Positions 25,799 to 33,782 of a stretch of DNA of 64,000 nucleotides are shown here, in pieces (the first letter of the stretch is position 1; every line of letters starts with the position of its first letter). The stretch covers positions 124,001 to 188,000 of the forward strand of contig URCA01000001.1 of the NCBI GenBank assembly GCA_900546265.1, written 5' to 3'. Made by a program: the position numbers and the translations under genes. Origin of the DNA: an uncultured Oscillospiraceae bacterium (GTDB taxonomy: Bacteria; Bacillota; Clostridia; Oscillospirales; Acutalibacteraceae). The notes under the pieces were generated by a model. It was given only the letters and a program-made list of their open reading frames with translations, did no database searches and was not told where the DNA came from.

Positions 25799-26737
25799 AT
25801 GCTGAGAATTACCGTACCGGCCTCCAGCGCCAACCTGGGAGCCGGGTTCGACGCCCTGGGCCTGGCCCTGACGCTGTATAACCGGGTGTGGATGGAGGAA
25901 GCCGACGGCTGCCACATCGCGGCCACCGACGGCGCCGCCATCCCCACCGACGAAACCAACATGATTTACGCCACCGCCCGCCGCCTGTACGAGCGGTGCG
26001 GCCACCCCTTCCGGGGGCTGCGGATCCTGCAGGAAAGCAACATTCCCATGACCCGGGGGCTGGGCAGCTCCTCCGCCTGCCTGGTGGCGGGCCTGCTGGG
26101 GGCCAACACCCTGATGGGCAGCCCCGTCTCCCCCGCTGACCTGTGCGATCTGGCGGCGGAGCTGGAGGGCCATCCGGACAATATCGCCCCCGCCATGCTG
26201 GGCGGGCTGGTCACCTCGGTGATGGACGGCGGACGGGTGCACACCGTGTCCGTGCCGGTGTCCGAGCGGATCCGCTTCGCGCTGTTCATCCCGGATTTTG
26301 AGCTAAAAACCGAGGTGGCCCGCGCCGCCCTGCCGACCGAAATTTCCCGGCAGGACGCGGTTTATAACCTGTCCCGCGCCGCCCTGATGACCGCCTCCCT
26401 CTGGTCGGGAAGCCTCGACAACCTGCGGGTGGCGGTGCAGGATCGGCTGCATCAGCCCTACCGGTTCCCCCTCATTCCGGGGGCGGAACAGGTGTTTTAC
26501 ACCGCCTACAGCCTGGGGGCCTACGCGGTGGCCATCAGCGGGGCCGGGCCCTCCATTCTGGCCATTATCGAAGGCGGCAACGACGCCTTTGTCCCCCAGG
26601 CGGCCGCCGCCCTGCATGAGGCGGGGCTGACCGGCTGGCGGGTGGAGGTCTTCGGCTGCGACAGCCGGGGGGCCATGGTGGAATTCGGCGTCCCCAGTCC
26701 TATCGAGTCGACACAATCTGAACCGGAGGTTAACTAA
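25799..26737 (+). CDS. thrB: Homoserine kinase
   Basis: GHMP-family kinase (312 residues) that phosphorylates homoserine for threonine synthesis. The N-terminal motif is VPASSANLGAGFDALGLAL, the ATP-binding motif IPMTRGLGSSSACLVAGLLGAN, and the C-terminal motif ISGAGPSILAI. The protein is GC-rich and full length. Its 3' end contains the ribosome site of lysC (GGAGG, 26725-26729), so the two are tightly coupled. Confidence 0.95.
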   Translation: MLRITVPASSANLGAGFDALGLALTLYNRVWMEEADGCHIAATDGAAIPTDETNMIYATARRLYERCGHPFRGLRILQESNIPMTRGLGSSSACLVAGLLGANTLMGSPVSPADLCDLAAELEGHPDNIAPAMLGGLVTSVMDGGRVHTVSVPVSERIRFALFIPDFELKTEVARAALPTEISRQDAVYNLSRAALMTASLWSGSLDNLRVAVQDRLHQPYRFPLIPGAEQVFYTAYSLGAYAVAISGAGPSILAIIEGGNDAFVPQAAAALHEAGLTGWRVEVFGCDSRGAMVEFGVPSPIESTQSEPEVN

Positions 26738-26739
26738 GT

Positions 26740-27945
26740 ATGCTGGTAGTGCAGAAGTTCGGCGGCAGCTCCGTCGCCAATGCCGAGAGGGTCTTCAACG
26801 TCGCGCAGATCGTCACCGATACCTATAAGGCGGGCAACGACGTGGTGGTGGTGGTGTCCGCTCAAGGCGACACCACCGACGATCTCATTGAAAAAGCCAA
26901 GGAAATCAATCCGGGCGGCAGCAAGCGGGAAATGGATATGCTGCTGGCCGCCGGGGAGCAGATTTCCATCTCCCTGCTGGCCATGGCCATCGAAAAGCTG
27001 GGCTTCCCGGTGGTGTCTCTGCTCGGCTGGCAGGCCGGGTTCCAGACCAACTCCACCTACTCCGCCGCCCGCATCAAGCGGGTGAACACCGAGCGGATCC
27101 GCACGGCGCTGGACAAAAAGCGGATCGTCGTGGTGGCGGGCTTCCAGGGGCTGAACCGCTTTGACGACATCACCACCCTGGGCCGGGGCGGATCCGATAC
27201 CAGCGCCGTGGCCATCGCCGCCTCCATGCAGGCCGATTTGTGCCAGATTTTCACCGATGTGGAAGGCGTCTACACCGCCGATCCCCGCAAGATCCCCGGT
27301 GCCATCAAGCTGAAGGAAATCACCTACGACGAAATGCTGGAGCTGGCCACGCTGGGCGCCCAGGTGCTCAACAACCGGTCGGTGGAAATGGCAAAAAAAT
27401 ACAATGTGGAGCTGGAAGTGCTCTCCAGCTTGAAACGGGTGCCCGGCACCAAAGTCAAGGAGGCTGCGAAAATGGAACAAATGCTGATTAAAAGTGTGGC
27501 GAAGGACGCCAATGTGGCCCGCGTGATGATCGTCGGCCTGCCGGACGAACCCGGTATTGCCTTCAAAATTTTCTCCCGTGTGGCAAAAGCCCACATCAAT
27601 GTGGACATTATCCTCCAGTCGGTGGGCCGCGACGGCACCAAGGACATCACCTTCACCGTCCCCGCCGATAAGGGCGACGACGCCGTGGCATCCCTGCAGG
27701 AATACTGCGATAAGGTGGGGGCCAGAAGCATTTCCTACGACACCGGCGTGACCAAAATCTCGGTGGTGGGCGCCGGGATGGAAACCCACGAGGGCGTGGC
27801 CGCCAGCATGTTCGAGGCCCTGGCCGACGCCAATGTCAACATCCAGATGATTTCCACCAGCGAAATCAAGGTCTCCGTGCTCATCGCCTCCGACGATGCC
27901 GACCGCGCCGTCGCCGCCGTCCACAGCAAATTTTTCGAATCCTGA
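26740..27945 (+). CDS. lysC: Aspartate kinase, alpha subunit (with internal beta start)
   Basis: First step of the lysine/threonine/methionine pathway: phosphorylation of aspartate. The 401-residue protein has the amino-acid-kinase domain (VVQKFGGSSVANAERV, GRGGSDTSAVAIA, FTDVEGVYTADPR) and two C-terminal ACT domains (VMIVGLPDEPGIAFKIF, ISVVGAGMETHEGVAASMF) that bind the feedback inhibitor. It lies 2 bases after thrB. An in-frame ATG at 27472 with its own ribosome site could produce the ACT region separately, as in Bacillus LysC alpha/beta. A terminator follows at 27961. Confidence 0.96.
   Translation: MLVVQKFGGSSVANAERVFNVAQIVTDTYKAGNDVVVVVSAQGDTTDDLIEKAKEINPGGSKREMDMLLAAGEQISISLLAMAIEKLGFPVVSLLGWQAGFQTNSTYSAARIKRVNTERIRTALDKKRIVVVAGFQGLNRFDDITTLGRGGSDTSAVAIAASMQADLCQIFTDVEGVYTADPRKIPGAIKLKEITYDEMLELATLGAQVLNNRSVEMAKKYNVELEVLSSLKRVPGTKVKEAAKMEQMLIKSVAKDANVARVMIVGLPDEPGIAFKIFSRVAKAHINVDIILQSVGRDGTKDITFTVPADKGDDAVASLQEYCDKVGARSISYDTGVTKISVVGAGMETHEGVAASMFEALADANVNIQMISTSEIKVSVLIASDDADRAVAAVHSKFFES
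27457..27463 (+). promoter_or_regulatory. Internal ribosome site for aspartate kinase beta subunit
   Basis: AAGGAGG, a full-strength Shine-Dalgarno sequence inside lysC, 8 bases before the in-frame ATG at 27472. Initiation here would give a 157-residue protein containing both ACT domains, ending at the lysC stop. Confidence 0.7.
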
Positions 27946-27960
27946 TACCGCTCTTTTCCG

Positions 27961-27999
27961 CAGGCCGTTTCTCTCTCGGGGGAAACGGCCTGTTTATTT
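27961..27999 (+). terminator. Terminator after lysC
   Basis: CAGGCCGTTTC/GAAACGGCCTG stem with 10-base loop, then TTTATTTATT. It ends the hom-thrB-lysC operon. Confidence 0.9.
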
Positions 28000-28031
28000 A
28001 TTAGATATAGATCTATCCGACGATTTTCTAT

Positions 28032-28060
28032 TTGCACGGCACCGGTTCTTGTTGTATAAT
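28032..28060 (+). promoter_or_regulatory. Sigma-A promoter
   Basis: TTGCAC, 17-base spacer, TATAAT. It precedes the small zinc-ribbon gene at 28135 by 74 bases. Confidence 0.75.
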
Positions 28061-28134
28061 TAAACCAGAAAATATCAGGCAGCCTTTTTAGGCTCTACAA
28101 AATGGATAAAATTTGCCATAAGGGGACGCACAAG

Positions 28135-28389
28135 ATGCGCTACAACATGTTTAAACAATACCTGGGCGGCGGCATGTGCCGGCGCTGCCTGAACCGTACG
28201 CTGCGCATCCGGCTGCGCCGTCAGGATTGTGTGTACCACCCCTATGAGCAGCTCTGCCCCGTGTGTGGGGACATGCGCCACATCGTCATGGACGTGCGGT
28301 TTTTCAGCCGTCCCCAATTGTGGAAAGCCAAAGCGGTGAAAGACCCGGCGGAGCCGGCCGTTCCGGAAGAAACCCTGCTGCGGAAATAA
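28135..28389 (+). CDS. Small protein with two Cys pairs (zinc-ribbon-like)
   Basis: An 84-residue basic protein, RYNMFKQYLGGGMCRRCLNRTLRIRLRRQDCVYHPYEQLCPVCGDMRHIV, with CxxC pairs at about 14-17 and 42-45 that could bind one zinc. I do not recognise a named family. ATG 28135 follows AGGGGA by about 10 bases, whereas the earlier in-frame ATG (28102) has no ribosome site. Its own promoter lies upstream, and another promoter starts shortly after it. A nucleic-acid-binding role is possible from charge and fold, but this is inference. Confidence 0.6.
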   Translation: MRYNMFKQYLGGGMCRRCLNRTLRIRLRRQDCVYHPYEQLCPVCGDMRHIVMDVRFFSRPQLWKAKAVKDPAEPAVPEETLLRK

Positions 28390-28416
28390 TCTTGTGGAAA
28401 AAGCGAAAATTCCCGG

Positions 28417-28444
28417 TTGAATTCGCGGATATTTGTGGTATACT
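28417..28444 (+). promoter_or_regulatory. Sigma-A promoter
   Basis: TTGAAT, 16-base spacer, TATACT, about 50 bases before the TTG start of the membrane-protein gene. Confidence 0.7.
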
Positions 28445-28492
28445 GAGGATTGAACGTATCGAACCCGATTCGGGATACTGGAGGTATGCCCT

Positions 28493-29101
28493 TTGCGCGC
28501 AACATCCCTGACATGTAAGATTCTGATGTGGACCGTCCTGGTGATCAGCACGTTTTTCCAGGTGCTCGCCATGTTCGGCATCGGCCAGAACAACGCCACC
28601 GCGCTCGAGGCCGGCAAGGCGGATAAGGTGTACGCCCTGTGGCCCATGATCGCCATGACCAGCCTGCTGGTCGTCGGCGTCATCCTGTTCATCTGCCTGC
28701 GCAAGCGGCCGTTTATCGGGCTGATTGTGGCGGCTGTGGCGGGGCTGGCGGCCGTGCTCATCGCTTTCGACCTGATGCGGGCCTTCCCCGCCCAGATCAG
28801 CGCCTCCGGCGGCGACACCGGCCTGAACACCTTCAAGATGATCTACCGTCATATGAGCCCGGCTCTCGTGCCGCTGCTGATGGTGCCCGCCTTTATCTGC
28901 GATCGCATCGTCGCCAAGCAGGAGCAGGCGCGGCTGGTCGCCGATGGCAAGGCCCGGTTCGACCTGTCCGGCGCGCCCCTGTTCAAGGATGGGGAAAGCA
29001 CGCTGGGCCTCCCGCAGGAGGAACAGGCACAGCAGGCTTCCCGCAAGGAAAAACGCTCCGTGCGCATTGCCCGGAAGAAAATGGAGAGCCCCGAGTCCTG
29101 A
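28493..29101 (+). CDS. Four-helix membrane protein of unknown function
   Basis: A 202-residue protein with four predicted membrane segments (about 9-28, 49-67, 74-93 and 122-140) and a charged cytoplasmic tail rich in Gln, Lys and Arg. The start is TTG 28493, preceded by GGAGG with 8-base spacing; no ATG in frame is suitable. No catalytic or transport motif is recognised. It is monocistronic, with its own promoter and a bidirectional terminator shared with guaB. Small membrane proteins of this type are common beside guaB in Oscillospirales, but that is recollection, not demonstrated here. Confidence 0.6.
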   Translation: MRATSLTCKILMWTVLVISTFFQVLAMFGIGQNNATALEAGKADKVYALWPMIAMTSLLVVGVILFICLRKRPFIGLIVAAVAGLAAVLIAFDLMRAFPAQISASGGDTGLNTFKMIYRHMSPALVPLLMVPAFICDRIVAKQEQARLVADGKARFDLSGAPLFKDGESTLGLPQEEQAQQASRKEKRSVRIARKKMESPES

Positions 29102-29110
29102 GAGCTTCAA

Positions 29111-29143
29111 AAATCCCCCGGAAGCGTTGCTTCCGGGGGATTT
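29111..29143. terminator. Bidirectional terminator between membrane protein and guaB
   Basis: AAATCCCCCGGAAGC and complement with a 3-base loop. T-rich sequence follows on the plus strand and a T-run on the minus strand, so it serves both convergent genes. Confidence 0.9.
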
Positions 29144-29156
29144 CTTATACATTATT

Positions 29157-30629
29157 TTATTGGCTGATGGAATAGTTGGGGGCTTCCTTGGTGATGTGGA
29201 TATCGTGGGGATGGCTTTCCTTCAGGCCCGCGCCGGTGATCCGGATGAACTGGCCCTTCTGCTGCAAATCCTGGATGGTGGCGCAGCCGCAATACCCCAT
29301 GCCGGCCCGCAGGCCGCCCATGAGCTGATACACCGTTTCGGACACCAGGCCCTTGTAGGGCACCCGGCCCTCCACCCCTTCGGGAACCAGCTTCTTGTTG
29401 TCCTCCTGGAAATACCGATCCTTGCTGCCCTGGGACATGGCGCCCAGGCTGCCCATGCCGCGGTAGACCTTGAACTGACGGCCCTGATAAATCTCCGTCG
29501 CGCCGGGGGATTCCTCGCAGCCGGCCACCAGGGAGCCGATCATGATCACGTCCGCCCCGGCGGCGATGGCCTTGACCAAATCGCCGGAATACTTGACGCC
29601 GCCGTCCGCAATCACCGGGATGCCGTAGCGGGCCGCCGCGCAGGCCGCGTCGTACACCGCCGTGATCTGCGGCACGCCGATGCCCGCCACCACGCGGGTG
29701 GTGCAGATGGAGCCGGGGCCGATGCCCACCTTGATGGCGTCGGCGCCCGCGTCGATGAGGGCCTCCGCCGCCGCCGCGGTGGCGATGTTCCCCGCGATGA
29801 GGGACACGTTCGGGTATGCGGCCTTGACCTTGGATACCGCCTTCAGAATGTTCTGGCTGTGCCCGTGGGCCGAGTCGAGAACCAGCGCGTCCACCTGGGC
29901 TTCCACCAGGGCGGAAGCCCTGTCCAGCACGTCGGAGGTGGCGCCGATGGCCGCGGCGCAGAGCAAACGGCCGTCCTTGTCCCTGGCGGACAGGGGATAC
30001 TTGACCGCCTTCTCGATGTCCTTGATGGTGATGAGGCCCTTGAGATAACCGTTGTCGTCCACGATGGGCAGCTTTTCAATGCGGTGCTGCCGCAGGATTT
30101 CCTGCGCCTGCTCCATGGTGGTGCCCACCGGGGCGGTGACCAGGTTCTCCTTGGTCATGACCTCCTCAATGCGCTGGGTGAAGTCGGAAAGGAAGCGCAT
30201 GTCCCGGTTGGTCAGAATGCCCACCAGCTTGCCATCGCGGCAGATCGGCACGCCGGAAATCTTGTATTTGCCCATCAGCTCGTTGGCGTCGGCCACGATG
30301 TGATCGGGAGAGAGGAAAAACGGGTTGACGATAACGCCGTTTTCGGAGCGCTTGACCCTGTCCACCTGATCGGCCTGGGCCTCGATGGACATATTCTTGT
30401 GAATCACGCCGATGCCGCCCTCGCGGGCCATGGCGATGGCCATGCGGGCCTCGGTCACCGTGTCCATGGCCGCCGTCATCAGCGGCGTGTTCAGGGTGAT
30501 ATACTTGGTCAGGCGGGTGTTCACCGCGATGTCTTTGGGCAGCACGTCCGACTTGGCGGGGATCAGCAGCACATCGTCAAAGGTGAGGCCTTCCTTCAGG
30601 AACTTCTCGCCGGCATTCGCATTTACCAC
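29157..30629 (-). CDS. guaB: IMP dehydrogenase
   Basis: Oxidises IMP to XMP, the committed step to GMP. The 490-residue protein has a TIM barrel with the catalytic Cys in GIGPGSICTTRVVAG, the flap in GGLRAGMGYCG, and GMGSLGAMS. Two CBS domains are inserted at about 95-200 (VADANELMGKYKISGVPICRDGKLVGILTNRD, TMEQAQEILRQHRIEKLPIV). The start is GTG 30629 with GGAGGAAAA 5 bases upstream; no suitable ATG is in frame. It is a single-gene unit with its own promoter (30664-30693) and a terminator shared with the convergent neighbour. No purine riboswitch was seen in the 30-base leader. Confidence 0.97.
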   Translation of the reverse strand: MVNANAGEKFLKEGLTFDDVLLIPAKSDVLPKDIAVNTRLTKYITLNTPLMTAAMDTVTEARMAIAMAREGGIGVIHKNMSIEAQADQVDRVKRSENGVIVNPFFLSPDHIVADANELMGKYKISGVPICRDGKLVGILTNRDMRFLSDFTQRIEEVMTKENLVTAPVGTTMEQAQEILRQHRIEKLPIVDDNGYLKGLITIKDIEKAVKYPLSARDKDGRLLCAAAIGATSDVLDRASALVEAQVDALVLDSAHGHSQNILKAVSKVKAAYPNVSLIAGNIATAAAAEALIDAGADAIKVGIGPGSICTTRVVAGIGVPQITAVYDAACAAARYGIPVIADGGVKYSGDLVKAIAAGADVIMIGSLVAGCEESPGATEIYQGRQFKVYRGMGSLGAMSQGSKDRYFQEDNKKLVPEGVEGRVPYKGLVSETVYQLMGGLRAGMGYCGCATIQDLQQKGQFIRITGAGLKESHPHDIHITKEAPNYSISQ

Positions 30630-30663
30630 GATTTTTCCTCCTTGATTTTTTAATTTGTCTTTA

Positions 30664-30693
30664 ATTGTAGCATACCCCCCTTGGGAATATCAA
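30664..30693 (-). promoter_or_regulatory. Promoter of guaB
   Basis: Minus strand TTGATA, 18-base spacer, TACAAT, about 35 bases before the GTG start. Confidence 0.65.
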
Positions 30694-30742
30694 GTGGAAT
30701 TTTGGGGCTGTCTGTCGAAGGAAACTGGACAGGTAGACAACA

Positions 30743-30777
30743 AAACCCCGCCGCCGGTGCATCCGGCCGCGGGGTTT
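30743..30777 (-). terminator. Terminator after XRE gene
   Basis: AAACCCCGCCGCCGG and near-complement (one mismatch), overlapping the stop codon of the XRE gene; on the minus strand the stem ends in TTTTG. Confidence 0.75.
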
Positions 30778-31111
30778 ACAGTTTATCGAGGAGGGATTCA
30801 AGGTTTTCCAGTGCCACGGTTGCCTTTCTCAACGCAGATGCCGCAACAGCCAATTCTTTCTTAACATCATTTCGGTTAAGGGGAGCATCCGGTAAATCAA
30901 TATCTAAAAGCGTGTCCGCAGATACTTTATAAATTGTCGCCAGTTTACGTAATATTGCCAAATCCGGTTCTATGGACCCTTTTTCATATTGAGAAATTGC
31001 CGATGATGAAACCCCGATCAATTCCGCAACGACTTTTTGAGTTAACTGATTCTTTTTGCGATGATATTTTAGGCGGGAACCCAAGGTTACTAATTTTGTT
31101 TTCATAGCCAT
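30776..31111 (-). CDS. XRE-family transcriptional regulator
   Basis: A 111-residue Cro/CI-type regulator. The helix-turn-helix (about 10-65) is LGSRLKYHRKKNQLTQKVVAELIGVSSSAISQYEKGSIEPDLAILRKLATIYKVSADTLL. The C-terminal helix (KKELAVAASALRKATVALENLESLLDKL) could dimerise as a coiled coil. It is transcribed divergently from the AbrB-like gene. The shared 149-base region contains an inverted pair TTGCTT/AAGCAA (31161-31191) that could be an operator. ATG 31111 is preferred because of GGGAGGTGGG just upstream. Targets are unknown; autoregulation is likely. Confidence 0.85.
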   Translation of the reverse strand: MAMKTKLVTLGSRLKYHRKKNQLTQKVVAELIGVSSSAISQYEKGSIEPDLAILRKLATIYKVSADTLLDIDLPDAPLNRNDVKKELAVAASALRKATVALENLESLLDKL

Positions 31112-31160
31112 AGTCCCACCTCCCTCGTTTTTTAATAGTATACTCTTTATAAAATAAGTA

Positions 31161-31191
31161 TTGCTTCAATTTATATTTTAAAATTAAGCAA
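31161..31191. promoter_or_regulatory. Candidate operator between XRE and AbrB genes
   Basis: TTGCTT...AAGCAA, 6-base arms separated by 19 bases in very AT-rich DNA, just upstream of the AbrB-gene -35 box. Symmetry suggests binding by a dimeric regulator; assignment is inference. Confidence 0.3.
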
Positions 31192-31193
31192 CA

Positions 31194-31222
31194 TTGACTT
31201 TTTTGGAAATTTTATGTATTAT
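31194..31222 (+). promoter_or_regulatory. Promoter of AbrB-like gene
   Basis: TTGACT, 17-base spacer, TATTAT, about 38 bases before the ATG. Confidence 0.7.
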
Positions 31223-31260
31223 TACTTTACGATACTAAACGAAGGAAAGGCAGTGAGCCT

Positions 31261-31509
31261 ATGCAGGCAACGGGAATTGTACGGAAAATGGACGAGCTAG
31301 GGCGGCTCGTCATTCCAGTGGAGCTGCGGCGGCATCTGGATTTGGAGGATGGCGCGGCATTGCAGATATTCACCGATAACAACGAGATCATCTTGAGAAA
31401 ATACGCGCCCTTCTGCATCTTCTGCGGAGAAGCCCGGGATCTTGTCAGCTATGAAGGCGTAAACATGTGCCTCGCTTGCGTAAAAACGATTGCCAAAAGG
31501 TACGGCTAA
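31261..31509 (+). CDS. AbrB-family regulator with C-terminal zinc-ribbon-like tail
   Basis: An 82-residue protein. The N-terminal swapped-hairpin AbrB DNA-binding domain is clear: TGIVRKMDELGRLVIPVELRRHLDLEDGAALQIFTDNNEIILRKY. The tail CIFCGEARDLVSYEGVNMCLACV carries two CxxC pairs and may bind zinc, a combination seen in small Clostridial AbrB/SpoVT-type proteins. Full-length SpoVT has a GAF domain instead, so this is not SpoVT. It is divergent from the XRE gene. It probably acts as a transition-state or stress regulator; targets are not visible. Confidence 0.85.
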   Translation: MQATGIVRKMDELGRLVIPVELRRHLDLEDGAALQIFTDNNEIILRKYAPFCIFCGEARDLVSYEGVNMCLACVKTIAKRYG

Positions 31510-31614
31510 GCGGTTTTATTAGTCCTATCGGGGTTGCGTTGGTATGCGGGGCAGAACCCCGTACTCCTCTCGCGCCTAAGCCGCGCCCGCCGTGGGGGGG
31601 AGACCCCCCACTAG

Positions 31615-31639
31615 AAGAACGGGGTGTCACCCCGTTCTT
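31615..31639. repeat. 25-base near-perfect palindrome
   Basis: AAGAACGGGGTG-T-CACCCCGTTCTT inside the inverted-repeat-bounded element; with a 1-base centre it is a cruciform-prone site or the tip of a hairpin RNA. Confidence 0.8.
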
Positions 31640-31858
31640 CATCCCCCCAAAAAGGTATAAATAAAGAAAAGAGGGGGGAGAAAAGAAAAAGCCGGCCAAC
31701 AGACGCGCCCGCTTCGAGCGCGCTGACGCGCGTTAGTATACTTGAGCGATCACCCAAATTATACAAGCGAGTGTGGTCTCACCGTCTTACGACGCTGAGC
31801 CCTATCCATCGAAATGGATGGTTCTCAGAATCCCGCGGCTATCTTGCGTGGCGGCTTT

Positions 31859-31881
31859 GTAGGGGCGAGCATCGCTCGCCC
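31859..31881. repeat. REP-like palindromic unit
   Basis: GTAGGGGCGAGC-atc-GCTCGCCC. Short palindromes of the form GTAGGGGCG...CGCCC recur between genes in Oscillospirales genomes as I recall; here it sits inside the larger non-coding element. Confidence 0.5.
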
Positions 31882-32405
31882 GCGAGACAGCGCTCCCTCT
31901 CGCCCATACCCGCCAGCCTGTGGCGAGCGAAAGCCTTTCCCTCGAGGTGATTTCCCGCCTGGCGGGGAACAAAAGGGGGACGTCCGCGGCAGACAAATGG
32001 CGACGTCCGGCGGGGCCGGACGCCGGATGAGGTGGAAACCAGGATAAACTCCCGCCTCTGGTTTCCTTCCTATGGATTTCGTATGGGCTCGGCGGCCTAA
32101 GCCGACGAGACCGGCAGGGGCAGAGCATCCCCCCTTGTCTTTTGGTACTCCTCATGCAATGCAGCCCCAGGGAAGTTGGTCGCCCGACTTTCGCAACGTG
32201 TGGTCACGCAGGCGCGAGGCGGGGTTGGTAGAAAGCAGAACGGGCTGCCGCATGGTTATTAGCGGGCGTACTTGTGGGGACGCAGACGCTAAAAGTTTCT
32301 ATTTTTTCTCTAAAGGGTCGAAGCCCGCAGCGACACAGGGGTTGCCGCGAGGATGTGAATCATTTTCACGCCGCCGGAAAGGTACCAGTAGGCTTTTTCT
32401 TTCTC

Positions 32406-32445
32406 CCCCATCTTTCTTTTTCACGCACGAAAAAGAAAGATGGGG
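32406..32445. repeat. 17-base perfect inverted repeat, homopurine/homopyrimidine
   Basis: CCCCATCTTTCTTTTTC and its complement around a 6-base loop. One arm is almost all pyrimidine, so triplex or strong hairpin structures are possible. Confidence 0.8.
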
Positions 32446-32543
32446 TGCGGGCGGCTCACAGCCGCGAACGGCCCACGGGGTGGTACCCCGCATACCAACG
32501 CTCAACCCGATAGGGTCATATTGCCCCTATCGGACGCAAGCGC

Positions 32544-32582
32544 AAAAAAGCCGATGCAGCATACGCCGCATCGGCTTTTTTC
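32544..32582. terminator. Bidirectional terminator at 3' end of dnaJ
   Basis: AAAAAAGCCGATGC and complement with a 10-base loop; A-run on one side and T-run on the other. It ends the heat-shock operon on the minus strand. Confidence 0.9.
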
Positions 32583-32588
32583 CTCTTA

Positions 32589-33734
32589 CTAGTTATTGAA
32601 CGCGTCCTTGATTTTGTCAAAGAAGGAGCGGCGCTTCTGATAGTTCTTCTCGCCGGTGGCCTCCTCAAAGCTGCGCAGCAGCTTTTTCTGCTCGCTGGAG
32701 AGGTTCTTCGGCACCTCCACCACCACCCGGAACACCTGGTCGCCGGCGCCCCGCCCGTTGATATACGGGAAGCCCTTGCCCTTGAGCCGGAAGGTATCGC
32801 CCGGCTGGGTCCCCTCCTTGATGGTGTAAGGCACGCTGCCGTCCAGGGTGGGAACGCTCACCTCCGCGCCCAGCGCCACCTGGGCGAAGGTCAGAGGCAA
32901 ATCGCACCAGATGTCGTACCCATCCCGTTCGAAAATCGGATGGGGCCGCACCGACACCTGAATCTGCAAATCCCCCGCCGGGCCGCCGTTGATGCCGGCG
33001 TTGCCCTTGCCGCGGATGGTGATGACCTGCCCGTCGTCAATGCCGCCGGGTATGTTGATGCCGATGGTCACCGGCTTGCGCACCTGCCCGCTTCCCGAGC
33101 AGGTGGGGCAGGGGCTTTCGACGATTTTTCCCTTGCCGTGGCAGCGGGAGCAGGTGGTTTGGGTCTGAATGACCCCGATGGGGGTGCGCTGCTGCCGCCG
33201 CTCCTGGCCGGAGCCGTTGCAGTTGGGACAGGTCTTGACCGACGAGCCCTTTTTCGCCCCGCTGCCTCCGCAGTCGCCGCAGGTGCTGGTCAGCTGCACC
33301 GACACCTGCTTTTTGCAGCCTTTGGCCGCCTCTTCAAACGAGATAATCACCGAGGCCGCCACATCGCCGCCGCGCCGGGGGGCGTTGGGATTGGCGCGCC
33401 GGCCGCCGCCGGCCCCGCCGAAGAAGGAGGAGAAAATATCCCCCAAATCGAAATCCATCCCGTCGAATCCGGCGCCGCCGTAACCGCCCGCGCCGAAATT
33501 CGGGTCCACGCCCGCATGGCCAAACTGGTCATACCGGCTCTTTTTCTCCGGGTCGGACAGCACCTCGTAGGCCTCGTTGACCTCCTTGAAGCGTGCCTCC
33601 GCCTCCTTGTCCCCGGGATTTAGATCGGGATGGTATTTTTTGGCCGCCTGGCGGTAGGCTTTTTTGATTTCATCGTCCGAGGCACCCTTGGAAATCCCCA
33701 GCACCTCATAATAATCACGCTTGTTGTCAGCCAT
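32589..33734 (-). CDS. dnaJ: Chaperone DnaJ
   Basis: Hsp40 co-chaperone of 381 residues. The J domain (RDYYEVLGISKGASDDEIKKAYRQAAKKYHPDLNPGD) has an intact HPD. A Gly/Phe-rich linker (FGAGGYGGAGFDGMDF) is followed by four CxxCxGxG zinc repeats (CGDCGGSG, CPNCNGSG, CSRCHGKG, CPTCSGSG) and the C-terminal substrate-binding domains. It stimulates DnaK ATP hydrolysis. Last gene of the hrcA operon, 98 bases after dnaK with a hairpin between that may lower its expression. Confidence 0.97.
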   Translation of the reverse strand: MADNKRDYYEVLGISKGASDDEIKKAYRQAAKKYHPDLNPGDKEAEARFKEVNEAYEVLSDPEKKSRYDQFGHAGVDPNFGAGGYGGAGFDGMDFDLGDIFSSFFGGAGGGRRANPNAPRRGGDVAASVIISFEEAAKGCKKQVSVQLTSTCGDCGGSGAKKGSSVKTCPNCNGSGQERRQQRTPIGVIQTQTTCSRCHGKGKIVESPCPTCSGSGQVRKPVTIGINIPGGIDDGQVITIRGKGNAGINGGPAGDLQIQVSVRPHPIFERDGYDIWCDLPLTFAQVALGAEVSVPTLDGSVPYTIKEGTQPGDTFRLKGKGFPYINGRGAGDQVFRVVVEVPKNLSSEQKKLLRSFEEATGEKNYQKRRSFFDKIKDAFNN

Positions 33735-33782
33735 TGTGGTCTATCCTCCATGCTGTCGCAGAGTCGCCGTATCACGGCAAGG

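Larger units (their letters stand above)
31524..32514. repeat. ~1-kb non-coding element with terminal inverted repeats
   Basis: The left end (31524-31551, CCTATCGGGGTTGCGTTGG followed by TATGCGGGG) and the right end (32486-32514) are inverted copies, identical but for small gaps. Between them are many hairpins: 31592-31611 (G/C run), 31615-31639 (25-base near-palindrome), 31804-31819, 31863-31881, 32034-32066 and 32406-32445 (17-base arms). No open frame shows protein-like composition or a ribosome site. It could be a non-autonomous transposable element or a large structured RNA; copy number in the genome would decide. It lies between the AbrB-like gene and the dnaJ terminator. Confidence 0.6.

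Noticed and set aside
28102..28134. Upstream ATG for the small zinc-ribbon-like gene
   Set aside because: No ribosome site precedes it, whereas ATG 28135 has one at proper spacing, and the extra residues look like leader sequence.
30630..30663. Purine riboswitch before guaB
   Set aside because: The distance from promoter to start is only about 35 bases, too short for the aptamer, and no aptamer-like core is visible.
31987..32599. Open frames within the inverted-repeat element (for example 32072-32599)
   Set aside because: They cross strong hairpins, lack ribosome sites, have unnatural amino-acid composition, and one runs into the dnaJ terminator.
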